Counted from the first letter of the stretch, positions 26,074 to 34,201 are shown. The stretch: DNA of 48,210 bases from Brevundimonas lutea (GCF_003704105.1 NZ_QUOQ01000009.1:1-48210); one strand, 5' to 3'. The notes: generated by a model not told the origin, from the letters alone. Numbers and translations: made by a program.

Positions 26074-26253
26074 ATGTCCGATCGAGAGCTCATCGAACCC
26101 ACCCCCGGCGACAAGCGCTACACCCGACGCGATGACAAGGGCCAGTTCACCGAACAGGCGGACGTCGGTCGCGCGTCAGCCCAGGACCAGAAGCGCGAGG
26201 CCAAGGCGGAGGCGAAGCCCGGCCAGGGCGACCGGGGCGACCGCCGGTCCTAG
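26074..26253 (+). CDS. Small hydrophilic protein, 59 residues
   Basis: This protein begins MSDRELIEPTPGDKRYTRRD and contains DKGQFTEQADVGRA, then a Lys/Ala/Glu tail ending GDRGDRRS. I recall small alphaproteobacterial proteins with the same PGDKRYxRRDxKGQFT core, with no known function. It has a clear AGGGAGA ribosome-binding site. It is charged and probably disordered, with no membrane helix. Its stop overlaps the Ku stop on the other strand by four bases, so the two genes are tightly convergent. Confidence 0.75.
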   Translation: MSDRELIEPTPGDKRYTRRDDKGQFTEQADVGRASAQDQKREAKAEAKPGQGDRGDRRS

Positions 26254-27110
26254 CCGGCGCGCCGCCGGGCCGCGGCGCGGGGTTTGGCGGCGGCCGCCTT
26301 GCTTGACGCGGGGCGGCGCGCCGACGTTCGCGCGCCGGACTTGCCCTGTAGGCTGGCCCGGAGCGCGGCCATCAGATCGGTGACCTCGGCCGTCTCCGGC
26401 GCGGGGGCGGCGACGGTCGGCTGTCCACGCTGCTTGGAAGCGATCAGCGCCTTGAGCGCCTCCTCGTAGCGGTCCACGAAGTCGTCCGGCTGGAAGGGAC
26501 CCGACTGTTGCTCGATGATGCGCCGGGCGATCTCGATCATCCCGGGATCGGGGGCCTGGTCGGAGATCGGGGCGAAGACCGCCTGGGCGTCCCGGACCTC
26601 GTCGCGGGTGCGCAGGGAATAGGCCAGTATCCCCTGATCCCGGGGCTCGAGGGCCAGGAGCCGCTCCCGGGTCGAGAGGACGACCCGGCCCAGGGCGATG
26701 CGGCCCTCGGCGCGCATGGCTTCGCGGATGACCCCGAAAGCCTCCTCGGCCAGCTTGCCGGAGGGGGCCAGGAAATAGGGGTTGTCCCAGTAGAGCCGGT
26801 CGATCTCCTCTTCCGGCACGAACCGCTCGATATCTATGGTCCGGGTGCTCTCGAGCCTGACCGAGCGGATCTCCTCGTCGCTCAGCAGGATGTATTCGTC
26901 CTTGGCGACCGCATAGCCCTTGACCAGCGACGAGCGATCCACCGGACCCGTGTCGGGGTCGGTGGTCACCATCTTGATGCGGTTGTTGGTCTCCGGATTG
27001 ATCAGGTTGAAACGAACGTCGCCGCCCGAGCTGGTGGCGGCGTACAGGGAGACCGGACAGGTGACGAGCGACAGTCTGAGATGGCCCTGCCAGGTCGGTC
27101 GGAACGCCAT
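26250..27110 (-). CDS. ku: Non-homologous end-joining protein Ku
   Basis: A 286-residue bacterial Ku, the homodimeric ring that binds double-strand DNA ends and recruits LigD. It begins MAFRPTWQGHLRLSLVTCPV and has FNLINPETNNRIKM, VVLSTRERLLALEPRDQGI and the PDDFVDRYEEALKALI segment before the C-terminal extension. The tail of about 50 residues is rich in Ala, Arg and Lys (ARRPASSKAAAAKPRAAARR), the kind that gives extra DNA binding. No ligD is in the window. It is flanked by small unknown genes and lies near a 3-methyladenine glycosylase, manganese catalase and other stress genes. Confidence 0.96.
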   Translation of the reverse strand: MAFRPTWQGHLRLSLVTCPVSLYAATSSGGDVRFNLINPETNNRIKMVTTDPDTGPVDRSSLVKGYAVAKDEYILLSDEEIRSVRLESTRTIDIERFVPEEEIDRLYWDNPYFLAPSGKLAEEAFGVIREAMRAEGRIALGRVVLSTRERLLALEPRDQGILAYSLRTRDEVRDAQAVFAPISDQAPDPGMIEIARRIIEQQSGPFQPDDFVDRYEEALKALIASKQRGQPTVAAPAPETAEVTDLMAALRASLQGKSGARTSARRPASSKAAAAKPRAAARRRAG

Positions 27111-27177
27111 GGGCTCGCCTCCGTCGACGCCGTTCGCGACGCCGGCGACTCAACTCGTCCGCCGCTGATTCGCTCCC

Positions 27178-27414
27178 TCAGTCGCAGGGCGCCGCCTGAC
27201 CGTCATCCAGATCGATGACGAAACAGTGCTCCTGGCCGTCGTCGAGGCCGATCACGAAGACCCGGATGTCGTCCTCGTCGTCGACCGGAGGCGAGTATAG
27301 TTCGGCGTAGCCCACGGCGGCGGCCTCGAAGCTGGGCGCTTCGACGACGTGGCCGTGGGCCCGACCCACGCCCTGGGCGTAGGCGAGATAGCGATGCTGT
27401 TCGAGCGGGATCAT
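27178..27414 (-). CDS. Small acidic protein, 78 residues (DUF5961-like)
   Basis: It begins MIPLEQHRYLAYAQGVGRAH and contains APSFEAAAVGYAELY, then an acidic region and VIGLDDGQEHCFVIDLDDGQ. The core (HGHxxEAPSFEAAAxxYAE ... HCFxIDLxxG) recalls the DUF5961 family of alphaproteobacteria, from memory and not checked. A GGAGG ribosome-binding site sits five bases before the ATG. It is 63 bases downstream of the DNA glycosylase gene, on the same strand. Function unknown. Confidence 0.7.
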   Translation of the reverse strand: MIPLEQHRYLAYAQGVGRAHGHVVEAPSFEAAAVGYAELYSPPVDDEDDIRVFVIGLDDGQEHCFVIDLDDGQAAPCD

Positions 27415-27477
27415 GAGCGCCTCCGTCCAGCCATAACGCGCGAGCCGGAAAAGGGATTCATGGTCTCGCCGTCCGGC

Positions 27478-28059
27478 TCACGGGAAGGGCCGGCTGAGCC
27501 AGGGCGAGCCGCGCAGTCCGAAGCGCCACGGCGTCTCGGCGCCGCGACGAATGCCGATCCGAGTCCCGGTCACGACCGAGGCGGGCGTGGCGGGGGGCGA
27601 CCAGGAGAACGGAGACGCGCAGGCGTCGGCGCCGTTAAAGACCCCGGTGACTCCGAGCGCCTGGCAGAGCCGGCCGGGCCCGCGGGCCAGATGACGATCC
27701 GGGACCGCCGGACGGCGCTCGCGCATCCGGTCCAGGCCCAGGGTCGGTTCCAGCGCGCGAATGAGCACCGCGCTGCCGGGGCGGGCGGCGTCGCACACGA
27801 CGTTCAGGCACCAGTGGAGACCGTAGATCCGGTAGACATAGGCCCGGCCTGCCGGGCCGAACATGGGCAGGTTGCGCGCGCGCGGCCCCCCGAAACTGTG
27901 CGAGGCCGGGTCGTCGACGTCATAGGCTTCGGTCTCGACGATCACGCCGCCGACGCCGTCCACCGCCAGCGACCAGCCGATCAGCCCCTCGGCGGTTCGA
28001 GGGGCGGCGAGGCTGAACCCCGGGACGTCGCGAGGGGTCTCGGTTCCGGGGTGGCTCAG
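27478..28059 (-). CDS. mpg: 3-methyladenine DNA glycosylase (AAG/MPG family)
   Basis: This enzyme removes alkylated purines from DNA to start base-excision repair. Family motifs are clear: RTAEGLIGWSLAVDGVGG, IVETEAYDVDDPASHSF (the EAY Glu is catalytic), GPAGRAYVYRIYGLHWCLNV, then RGPGRLCQALG. The coding frame continues upstream of the first conventional start (GTG 27963), and that start would cut the conserved N-terminal helix. The frame lacks ATG, GTG or TTG back to the preceding gene's TGA; CTG 28059 would overlap that stop as CTGA and give 193 residues, the usual length. Either a CTG start or a small upstream sequence error is likely. It is the third gene of a tight run with DUF4142. Confidence 0.88.
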   Translation of the reverse strand: MSHPGTETPRDVPGFSLAAPRTAEGLIGWSLAVDGVGGVIVETEAYDVDDPASHSFGGPRARNLPMFGPAGRAYVYRIYGLHWCLNVVCDAARPGSAVLIRALEPTLGLDRMRERRPAVPDRHLARGPGRLCQALGVTGVFNGADACASPFSWSPPATPASVVTGTRIGIRRGAETPWRFGLRGSPWLSRPFP

Positions 28060-28274
28060 ACCGGCTGGTCCGGGTGGGTCTGGGTCCCCGGCAGCCCCGT
28101 GTCGACCCGCTGGAGGTCGTCCTCGACCTCGACCACGTCACCGATGGACTCGTGGGGCTTGGCCAGGGCGACGGCGGCGTCCTGCGCCTGGACGCCGGTC
28201 TTGGCCGGGACCCGGACGACACGATCGCCGCCCAGGCCCCCGATCAGGGTCACGTCGAAGATGCGGACGGTCAT
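28056..28274 (-). CDS. Small uncharacterised protein, 72 residues
   Basis: It begins MTVRIFDVTLIGGLGGDRVV and runs through RVPAKTGVQAQDAAVALAKP with an acidic end. It is predicted as a small beta-alpha fold, with no membrane helix. Its ATG shares a base with the DUF4142 stop (TGATG) and its TGA abuts the DNA glycosylase, so translation is coupled on both sides. No family is recognised. Confidence 0.7.
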   Translation of the reverse strand: MTVRIFDVTLIGGLGGDRVVRVPAKTGVQAQDAAVALAKPHESIGDVVEVEDDLQRVDTGLPGTQTHPDQPV

Positions 28275-28858
28275 CAGCCGTCGCCCATGCGCGATTTGAG
28301 GCCTTCGGCCATTTCCAGATGGGCCTCGATCTTCGGCAGGACCGTGCGGGCGTGCTCGGCGAGCTGCGGTGCGTCGGTATTGTCCGAGAATCCGCGGTGT
28401 AGCGTGACCGCCTCGTTGTGGGCCGCGATCTGCTGGTCGATATAGACGCGGTCGAACTCGTCCGCCGAGGCGGAGCGCAGATTATCGAGCATGCCCTGGC
28501 GGCGCTCGTCGAGCTCGCTCGGCAGGGTGACGTCCGGAGCGGCCTGGGGAACGAGCGACTTGAACCGCTCGCTGGCGGCCGTGTGGTCGGTCTTGATCAT
28601 CTCGGCCAGGCGACGGACGTCCGCGTTCTGGCTCTTCTCCAGGGCGATATCGGCCGCGGCGATCTCATACATGTCGCCTTCCGCCGCGTTCGGCACATAG
28701 CCGCCGACGGTGTTGGCCCCCAAGGTGGCGGCGGAGGCCTGGCCGACGGGCGCGGCGGCCGCGTCCTGGGCGGCGTCCACGGGGTCCTGGCTGTTCTCGC
28801 CGCCGCAGGCGGCGAGGGCGAGCGCCGAGACGGCGAGGAGGGTGGCGGTCGTCTTCAT
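28274..28858 (-). CDS. DUF4142 lipoprotein (ferritin-like fold)
   Basis: A 194-residue lipoprotein. The signal peptide MKTTATLLAVSALALAACGG ends in a lipobox (LAAC), so the mature protein is lipid-anchored, probably facing the periplasm. The rest is helical with DUF4142 features: DMYEIAAADIALEKSQNADV, RRLAEMIKTDHTAASERFKS, then the His-containing DQQIAAHNEAVTLHRGF and HARTVLPKIEAHLEMAEGL. The ATG at 28858 is preceded by AAGGAG and is better than the open frame upstream. DUF4142 proteins are stress-linked in many proteobacteria. A GGAAC-N16-TGTT site lies 29-53 bases upstream. Confidence 0.88.
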   Translation of the reverse strand: MKTTATLLAVSALALAACGGENSQDPVDAAQDAAAAPVGQASAATLGANTVGGYVPNAAEGDMYEIAAADIALEKSQNADVRRLAEMIKTDHTAASERFKSLVPQAAPDVTLPSELDERRQGMLDNLRSASADEFDRVYIDQQIAAHNEAVTLHRGFSDNTDAPQLAEHARTVLPKIEAHLEMAEGLKSRMGDG

Positions 28859-29268
28859 GGGAAGCTCCTTGATCAGCTTCCGGGGCAACACGGGCACGCC
28901 GCCAAGGTTCCTGTGTCGGATATCGGTCAGCCGGGTGGGACGGCGGCCCAGATCGCCCCCCGTCTCTGTCCGGGTCGGGCGGTTGACGGCGCGCGCGACG
29001 GCCCGGTCCCCATGAGCTAGCCCAGTCATCTATCCGGGAGCCCGCGGAGCCCAAGCAGAGGACAGCGGCGCGCCGTATCCGCATCACTTCGGGCAAGTCG
29101 TCGGTGGCTCTGACGCTCCCCCGGATTGATCACCTCTGACAGCAGGGCGGACGGGTCTTGCTGTTATCCTCTCCCTTTCAGACTGCAAACGACACGCATC
29201 TAGCTTGGCTGCAGGAACAACTGATCCTGGTCTCGCTTGACGCCACTCACAGCAAGGAAAATACGCCA
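28859..29268. promoter_or_regulatory. Divergent region between the DUF4142 operon and manganese catalase
   Basis: This 410-base region contains the EcfG-like site for DUF4142 at its left. On the catalase side I see no firm promoter: GGAAC at 29214-29218 has no xGTT at 16-17 bases. AAGGAAA before 29269 is the catalase ribosome-binding site. No gene is seen. Confidence 0.5.
28887..28911 (-). promoter_or_regulatory. EcfG-type promoter candidate for the DUF4142 operon
   Basis: On the minus strand GGAAC is followed after 16 bases by TGTT. The alphaproteobacterial EcfG/SigT consensus is GGAAC-N16/17-cGTT, so only one base differs. The site lies 29 bases before the ATG. Confidence 0.55.
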
Positions 29269-30174
29269 ATGTTCATGCACAACAAAAGACTGATGTATAC
29301 CGTCCGGGTCGCCGAGCCGAACCCGGTGCTGGCCAATATGATGCTCGAGCAGTTCGGGGGCGCGGACGGCGAACTCGCCGCCGCCATGCGCTATTTCACC
29401 CAGGCTCTCGCCGAGGACGACGCCGGCCGCAAGGACATGCTGCTGGACATCGCCACCGAGGAGTTGAGCCACCTCGAGGTGATCGGCTCCATCGTCGCCA
29501 TGCTCAACAAGGGCGCCAAGGGCCGGCTCGCCGAGGGCGTCGAGCGGGAGGCGGACCTGCTGGTTCAGCTCAACGCGGGCGGCGACAGTCACATCACCAG
29601 CCTCCTCTACGGCGGAGGGCCGGCGGTCGTGAATTCCGCGGGCGTGCCGTGGAGCGGGGCCTATGTCGACAGCCGCGGGGAACCCACCGTGGACCTCCGG
29701 TCGAACATCGCCGCGGAGGCGCGCGCCAAGATCGTCTACGAGCGGCTGATCAACATCACCGATGACCCGGGCATCAAGGACGCGCTCACCTTCCTGATGA
29801 CGCGGGAGGTGGCTCACCAGAAGTCGTTCGAGAAGGCGCTGTACGCCATCGAAAACAATTTCCCGCCCGGCAAGCTGCCCGGTCACCCGGATTTCGCGGA
29901 CAAATACTACAACATGTCCCAGGGCGACGGTGACGCCCGCGGGTCATGGAATGAAGGTGAACAGTGGGAATTCGTCGAAGAGCGCGACCAGCAGGCCGCG
30001 GTCGATGGCGGAGACGGCCTCGCAACCGTGAAGATCGACAAGGACGACAAAAAGATCCTCGCCGCGGTCGCCGCCCGCACGGCCTCGGATCCGTCGATCA
30101 ATCCGATCACCGGCGCCGACCTGGGCGCCGGCCCGGGGGCGGGCTCCACGACGCCGCTCGAGCCGGCGTCCTAG
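29269..30174 (+). CDS. Manganese (non-heme) catalase
   Basis: A 301-residue di-manganese catalase that splits hydrogen peroxide into water and oxygen in the cytoplasm. The five metal ligands known from the Lactobacillus plantarum enzyme are all visible: Glu35 (DGELAAAMRYF), Glu65 and His68 (IATEELSHLEVIG), Glu150 (NIAAEARAK) and His183 (TREVAHQKSFEKAL). The C-terminal 60 residues are a family-typical extension with SQGDGDARGSWNEG. ATG 29269 has AAGGAAA upstream; a second ATG two codons on is also possible. It is divergent from the DUF4142 operon. Confidence 0.97.
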   Translation: MFMHNKRLMYTVRVAEPNPVLANMMLEQFGGADGELAAAMRYFTQALAEDDAGRKDMLLDIATEELSHLEVIGSIVAMLNKGAKGRLAEGVEREADLLVQLNAGGDSHITSLLYGGGPAVVNSAGVPWSGAYVDSRGEPTVDLRSNIAAEARAKIVYERLINITDDPGIKDALTFLMTREVAHQKSFEKALYAIENNFPPGKLPGHPDFADKYYNMSQGDGDARGSWNEGEQWEFVEERDQQAAVDGGDGLATVKIDKDDKKILAAVAARTASDPSINPITGADLGAGPGAGSTTPLEPAS

Positions 30175-30489
30175 ACGGACCCGCGCGTCGTCGCTCGGCC
30201 CCAGGGGGCGGGGCGGCGACGCCCGGCCGCCCGCCCGGCTGCGTTGGGCCGAAATCCTGATCGCCGTGCCGCGCGGAAGAAGCGCGGGGTAGCGCTCGGC
30301 GCGCCGCCAAGCCCAATTTCTGGGAGGGCGCGGCGCCGCCGCTCAGTGGGGCGGCCGGCCCGCGCATTGTCGACGTCGCCGCGCGAGCCGTGGGGCTCCA
30401 GCCTTCCCTTGCGGCCCCCGGTAGCCGGTGGGTCCCCCCGAGCTGCCCCCCCGGCTGATCCACGCGACCGTGACCTGGACAGGCTGGCG
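30175..30489. other. Gene-free stretch after manganese catalase
   Basis: A 315-base very GC-rich stretch. A wobble-containing 9-base stem can be drawn at about 30186-30221 but has no T-run. Open frames here are Arg/Pro/Gly-rich and look spurious. I see nothing firm. Confidence 0.4.
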
Positions 30490-30765
30490 TCAGAGCGAAG
30501 CGATCGCGGCGGCGATCACCGCCACCGCGATGACGGCGGCCCCGGCGTACCAGTAGCTCGGCGGGAGGATCGGTCCCCTGCCGCCGTCGGCGCCCGGGGA
30601 CGGCAGCGGAGCGCTCGGGCCGGGGCTGGGATCGCTGGGAATCGACGCCGCACCACCCGCCTCGGAATCAACGCCCGGTCCGGCCATGCCGGGGTCGACC
30701 ACGGGAGACGCGCCGTTGGGCCGCCGCCGCCAGTGAGCGTCCTTGTCTTGAAGCGCATTGGTCAT
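30490..30765 (-). CDS. Small tail-anchored membrane protein, 91 residues
   Basis: It begins MTNALQDKDAHWRRRPNGAS, has a Pro/Ser/Gly-rich disordered middle and ends in one hydrophobic helix, YWYAGAAVIAVAVIAAAIAS, within two residues of the C-terminus. So it is likely a tail-anchored inner-membrane protein with a cytoplasmic head. No ribosome-binding site is clear. It is divergent from the next small membrane protein at 30920, which has the opposite layout (N-terminal helix, disordered tail). Function unknown. Confidence 0.55.
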   Translation of the reverse strand: MTNALQDKDAHWRRRPNGASPVVDPGMAGPGVDSEAGGAASIPSDPSPGPSAPLPSPGADGGRGPILPPSYWYAGAAVIAVAVIAAAIASL

Positions 30766-30919
30766 GACGGTCGAAAGTGTCCGCGCTTCCGGAAGTTCCG
30801 CGGGCGCCCCCCGTTTCCGCGCGACGGCGCCGCGCCGCGGGGTCCAGCGACGGTGGCGGACGTTCGCGTCGTCTTCCGGACTCAAGGCGCCCAGGGTGCG
30901 ATCGCGGCGTTGGGTCGCC

Positions 30920-31246
30920 ATGACATCACCCTCGAATTTCCCCCCGCCCCGCACAGGTCGCGCGCGCTCCCGCGGCCGCCCCACGGCCGTGTTCATCCTG
31001 ATCGCGATCGTCGGCGCCTTCGTCATCTGGGCCCTGGTCGCCCAAAACCTCTGGAACTCCGGGGACCCGCCCGGAGACGACGCGTTCATGCCGCCCAGTC
31101 CGCCGGCCGCGGATCCCGTGGAGCCGCCTGCGACGCCCCAGGCCGATCCAACCGGGGACGCGTCGCGCGGGCAGTCCGCGGTTCTCGGCGACGGGTCCGC
31201 CGTCAACGGGTCGACCCAGGCGCCGGGCAAGGGTGAACGCCCGTGA
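30920..31246 (+). CDS. Small single-pass membrane protein, 108 residues
   Basis: The N-terminus is Arg-rich (MTSPSNFPPPRTGRARSRGR), followed by one helix, AVFILIAIVGAFVIWALVAQ, then a Pro/Asp-rich tail of about 60 residues that would lie in the periplasm. ATG 30920 is chosen because it directly precedes the basic segment; the open frame further upstream overlaps the promoter region and lacks gene-like content. No family is recognised. Confidence 0.6.
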   Translation: MTSPSNFPPPRTGRARSRGRPTAVFILIAIVGAFVIWALVAQNLWNSGDPPGDDAFMPPSPPAADPVEPPATPQADPTGDASRGQSAVLGDGSAVNGSTQAPGKGERP

Positions 31247-31337
31247 CCTGACAGGGCCGCGCGCGCGACGCCGTTGAGCCGGTCGGCGAGGGCTTTCGAT
31301 AAGGCGTCGTCGCGAGCTCCACGCGGGGCCGAGCTGC

Positions 31338-32429
31338 TCAGCGAAGCAGGCCGGCCGCCCTTAGAGCGTCATTGATGGTCGCGCCCACGGTGCTCGGGTC
31401 AGCCCCCCTCCACGACAGGGGGGTGAGAGGCTCGGGCGCCGGATCACCGGCCGGCTCGGCGGCGTGGTTGAGCACGTCCCGCTCGACGAGCCCCCATCCC
31501 AGCGCGATCTCGAAGGTCGAGGAGAGCCCCGTTTCCGGCGTGTGTCGTGAGGCTTGACCGCATCCGTTGGGGCCGTGCGCCCTGACCGGCGCCCCGTGTC
31601 CGAGACCGGGGACGCGATGCAATTCGACCGCGGGGTCGCCCTTGGAGGACCGCCAGACGACAAAGTCGCGCCCGTCGGGAGTGCGGGCGGTCAGCGCCGG
31701 GCCGGCCGCCTGGTGTACGTCGCGCCACTGGGCGGCGGCCGCCTCTCCGGCGGAGGGCCTCACCACCCGGTCGACCTGGCCGTGCCAGACGGTGACGGTG
31801 GGCCATGGCCCCGGATGATCGGTGGCGCCGCGGACGAGGTCGCCGAGCCTCTCCGCGGAGAGCGGAGAGGCCGTCGTCATCGCCTCGAGGGCTTCGCCGA
31901 CTGAACCCGCAACGCCGTAGGGAAGCCCCGCGACGATGGCGCCGCCCGCGAACATCTCGGGATGGGTGGCCAGCATCACCGAGGTCATCGCGCCTCCCGC
32001 GGAAAGCCCCGTGACGAACACCCGGGCCCTGTCCAGGTCGAAGGTTCGGATCGCGTGGGACACCATCTGGGCGATGGAGGCCGCTTCCCCGCCCTGACGC
32101 TGACTGTCCCCGGGCTCGAACCAGTTGAAACAGAGGTTGGGATTGTTCGACCGGGCCTGTTCGGGCGCCACCACGACGAAGCCGAAACGATCCGCGAGAT
32201 CGAGCCATCCCGCCGGGCCGGCGTAATCCTCCGCCGACTGGGTGCACCCATGCAGGACGACCACGAGCGGCGCGCGCGGCCCCCGGGTCCTGGGAGCCCG
32301 CACCTTCATCCGCAACTGGCCCGGATTGGAGCCGAAGCGGGCGATCTCCTCCAGGCTCCCGGCGCGCGGCGCGAGCCCGCCATGGGCCTGCGGCCCGGAT
32401 CGGGAAGCGATGCGGCCTAGTCGGGTCAT
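31338..32429 (-). CDS. PHB-depolymerase-family esterase
   Basis: A 363-residue alpha/beta hydrolase of the polyhydroxyalkanoate depolymerase / feruloyl-esterase-like family. Motifs are PLVVVLHGCTQSAEDYAG (oxyanion strand), LCFNWFEPGDSQRQGGEAAS, the nucleophile elbow VFVTGLSAGGAMTSVML, and a C-terminal VTVWHGQVDRVVRP carrying the likely Asp. GLGHGAP should carry the His. The ATG at 32429 has GGAGG six bases upstream; longer starts are less likely. No clear signal peptide is seen, so a cytoplasmic role on short polyester or acyl esters is possible, although the N-terminal 45 residues could be an atypical leader. No PHA genes are adjacent. Confidence 0.88.
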   Translation of the reverse strand: MTRLGRIASRSGPQAHGGLAPRAGSLEEIARFGSNPGQLRMKVRAPRTRGPRAPLVVVLHGCTQSAEDYAGPAGWLDLADRFGFVVVAPEQARSNNPNLCFNWFEPGDSQRQGGEAASIAQMVSHAIRTFDLDRARVFVTGLSAGGAMTSVMLATHPEMFAGGAIVAGLPYGVAGSVGEALEAMTTASPLSAERLGDLVRGATDHPGPWPTVTVWHGQVDRVVRPSAGEAAAAQWRDVHQAAGPALTARTPDGRDFVVWRSSKGDPAVELHRVPGLGHGAPVRAHGPNGCGQASRHTPETGLSSTFEIALGWGLVERDVLNHAAEPAGDPAPEPLTPLSWRGADPSTVGATINDALRAAGLLR

Positions 32430-32555
32430 GGACGTCCTCCAGGACCCTCCTGGCCCGCCTTCCATATGGATGCTGCGCCGCAGCAATGCATGGTGCGCCG
32501 CAATAATAATTGTCGGGCGCGACAGCGGCCGCAGGCGGGTCAGCGATCCCGACGG

Positions 32556-32867
32556 TTAGGCGAGGGCGCCCTGCGATCCCGACCGCAGGGCCGACTCCAC
32601 CTCGCCGAACAGGGTCATGGCCTCGTCCTCGTCAAGCTGGTCGAGATCCGCGTCGACGAGGAGGGCGTTGAGTTTACGGACCACCAGGCCACACTCGGCG
32701 CCCCCCCGCTCCGGGAAGGTCACGGCCCGGACCCATTGGGCGATCGCCGAGATCGACTGCAGGGCCTCCTGGTCGGTCATCCGGCTGTCGCTCAGGGCCG
32801 CGACCGCCGCGATCTCCCTGATCTCCCTGAGAGCGCGACGGCAGGTTGTGAGCGGCGGCGACGTCAT
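32556..32867 (-). CDS. Small helical protein, 103 residues
   Basis: It begins MTSPPLTTCRRALREIREIA and contains QALQSISAIAQWVRAVTFPE, then a second half with LDQLDEDEAMTLFGEVESAL. It is wholly helical by composition, without membrane segments. TGAAC-N16-GGTT, one base off the EcfG -35 consensus, lies just before the start, so it may belong to the stress regulon. No family is recognised. Confidence 0.6.
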   Translation of the reverse strand: MTSPPLTTCRRALREIREIAAVAALSDSRMTDQEALQSISAIAQWVRAVTFPERGGAECGLVVRKLNALLVDADLDQLDEDEAMTLFGEVESALRSGSQGALA

Positions 32868-32875
32868 GGCCGCTC

Positions 32876-32900
32876 AACCGGCGGCGCCGGAAAGGGTTCA
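32876..32900 (-). promoter_or_regulatory. Weak EcfG-type promoter candidate
   Basis: The minus strand reads TGAAC, 16 bases, GGTT. It differs from GGAAC-N16-cGTT at one base in each half. It ends 8 bases before the start codon of the gene at 32556-32867, closer than usual, which would imply a leaderless or nearly leaderless message. Confidence 0.3.
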
Positions 32901-33058
32901 ACGCCTTCGGCCCCGAGCCGACGACCGCGAGGCGCGGGCCGTCTCGTCGAAGGATTGATCGCCCATCGCCACGAGGATGCGGGGGCGCGGATTTAACCTG
33001 GGTGATTGAGGAGACGGAGGACCCTGGTCATGTGGCCCCGTCAATCGGGAGCAGACGC

Positions 33059-33163
33059 ATGAGGGCGATCGTTCGGTGGACCCGGGCCGCGTGGAGCCGG
33101 GTGGCTCGCCTGCTGACGGGGCCGGAGCCCAGGATGCGCGGAGCCAGACGTTCGGGTCGCTGA
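33059..33163 (+). CDS. Possible 34-residue basic peptide
   Basis: ATG 33059 opens MRAIVRWTRAAWSRVARLLT and ends in MRGARRSGR then TGA. GGGAG lies six bases before the start. It is strongly basic and amphipathic, like a small membrane-associated peptide. It is the only candidate gene in the 320-base gap between the genes ending near 32867 and 33188. Support is thin. Confidence 0.3.
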   Translation: MRAIVRWTRAAWSRVARLLTGPEPRMRGARRSGR

Positions 33164-33187
33164 CACCCACCCCTTAATGTCGGTTGA

Positions 33188-33907
33188 TCACCTGCGCCGC
33201 GGCTTCAGATACAGATAGGCGGGATCGAACTGGGCGGTTTCGCTCAGTCGCGCGAAGTTGTGGACCGCGACCCACCCGTCCCGGAATTCGACCAGGCCCT
33301 CGCTGCGCAGCTGTTGAAGCGTCCGGTTCACATGCACGGGGGTCATGCCCAGACACTCCGCGAGCTGGGCCTGGGTGATGTCCAGCGGGTAGCGGCTGTC
33401 CAGAACCAGACCGACAAGGTCGAGGCGGACGTAAAGTTCGCAGAACAGATGCGCCAGGCTCTCCAGGGCGCTGCGTCGCCCCAGGGACAGCACCCATTCG
33501 CGGTGGATGGCGGCGTCGAGATTGGTCCCGAACCAGTAGATTCTGGTCAGGTGGGGGTGGCGCTCAGTGATCTCGAGCAGCCTGGGGTGGGGGATGATGG
33601 CGACATCGCACGCGGTGAGGGCGATGACCTCATGATCGAGCTGTTTGAGCGTGAAGCTGTGGAGATCCATATAGTCTCCGGGCGTCTGGAGCTCGGTGAT
33701 CTGGCGCCGTCCATCAGCCAGGTCCTTGGCGCGACAGGCCAGGCCCGAGACAAGGATGTTGGAGACGCCGAGCGGCGTGTGGGACGGCGCGATCGTCTCG
33801 TCGGGGCGGTACCGCCGGATTTCCGACACGGAGGCGCGGACCACCGCCTCCTCCTCGTCGCTGATGTCGTGGCGCGCCCGCAGTTTCTGAAGATGCCGCT
33901 CGATCAT
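33188..33907 (-). CDS. Crp/Fnr-family transcriptional regulator
   Basis: A 239-residue regulator. The sensory barrel includes PSHTPLGVSNILVSGLACRA and QITELQTPGDYMDLHSF, a form common in the rhizobial/Caulobacter Crp-Fnr paralogs with no Cys cluster. The C-terminal helix-turn-helix is ITQAQLAECLGMTPVHVNRT, with LQQLRSEGLVEFRDGWV. It is not close in sequence to the Crp/Fnr protein at 17046. It is divergent from the MGT-type glycosyltransferase at 34202, with about 290 bases between, so it may control that gene (inference). Confidence 0.87.
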   Translation of the reverse strand: MIERHLQKLRARHDISDEEEAVVRASVSEIRRYRPDETIAPSHTPLGVSNILVSGLACRAKDLADGRRQITELQTPGDYMDLHSFTLKQLDHEVIALTACDVAIIPHPRLLEITERHPHLTRIYWFGTNLDAAIHREWVLSLGRRSALESLAHLFCELYVRLDLVGLVLDSRYPLDITQAQLAECLGMTPVHVNRTLQQLRSEGLVEFRDGWVAVHNFARLSETAQFDPAYLYLKPRRR

Positions 33908-34201
33908 TGGGAAGGTCCAGCTCGACGTCGATGACTTGAAGAAAACGGCGCGGTGCGCAGACGGCGCTGACGCCTCGGGACGATCGACATCCGCCTGCCG
34001 TTTGGATCTGCCGCCGTCACGGTGTCAGCGCGCGGGACCGTATGCCTTGAGCGGCGGGGCGTCGAGCCCCGTCGGGCGCTCACGGGGAACAGCCCGCGCC
34101 TGCGGCGGTTGTCGGCCGATGATCGAGCGCAACGGCTCTCTTCCGGCGATAAGACCTAGCGGGTGCGGGCGTGGTTTCGCATCCGGGAGCGGTTCCGCCG
34201 G

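Noticed and set aside
29214..29240. GGAAC before manganese catalase as an EcfG promoter
   Set aside because: The -10 half at the right spacing reads GCTT/CTTG, too far from cGTT.
30186..30221. Stem-loop after manganese catalase as a terminator
   Set aside because: The stem needs a wobble pair, the loop is long and no T-run follows.
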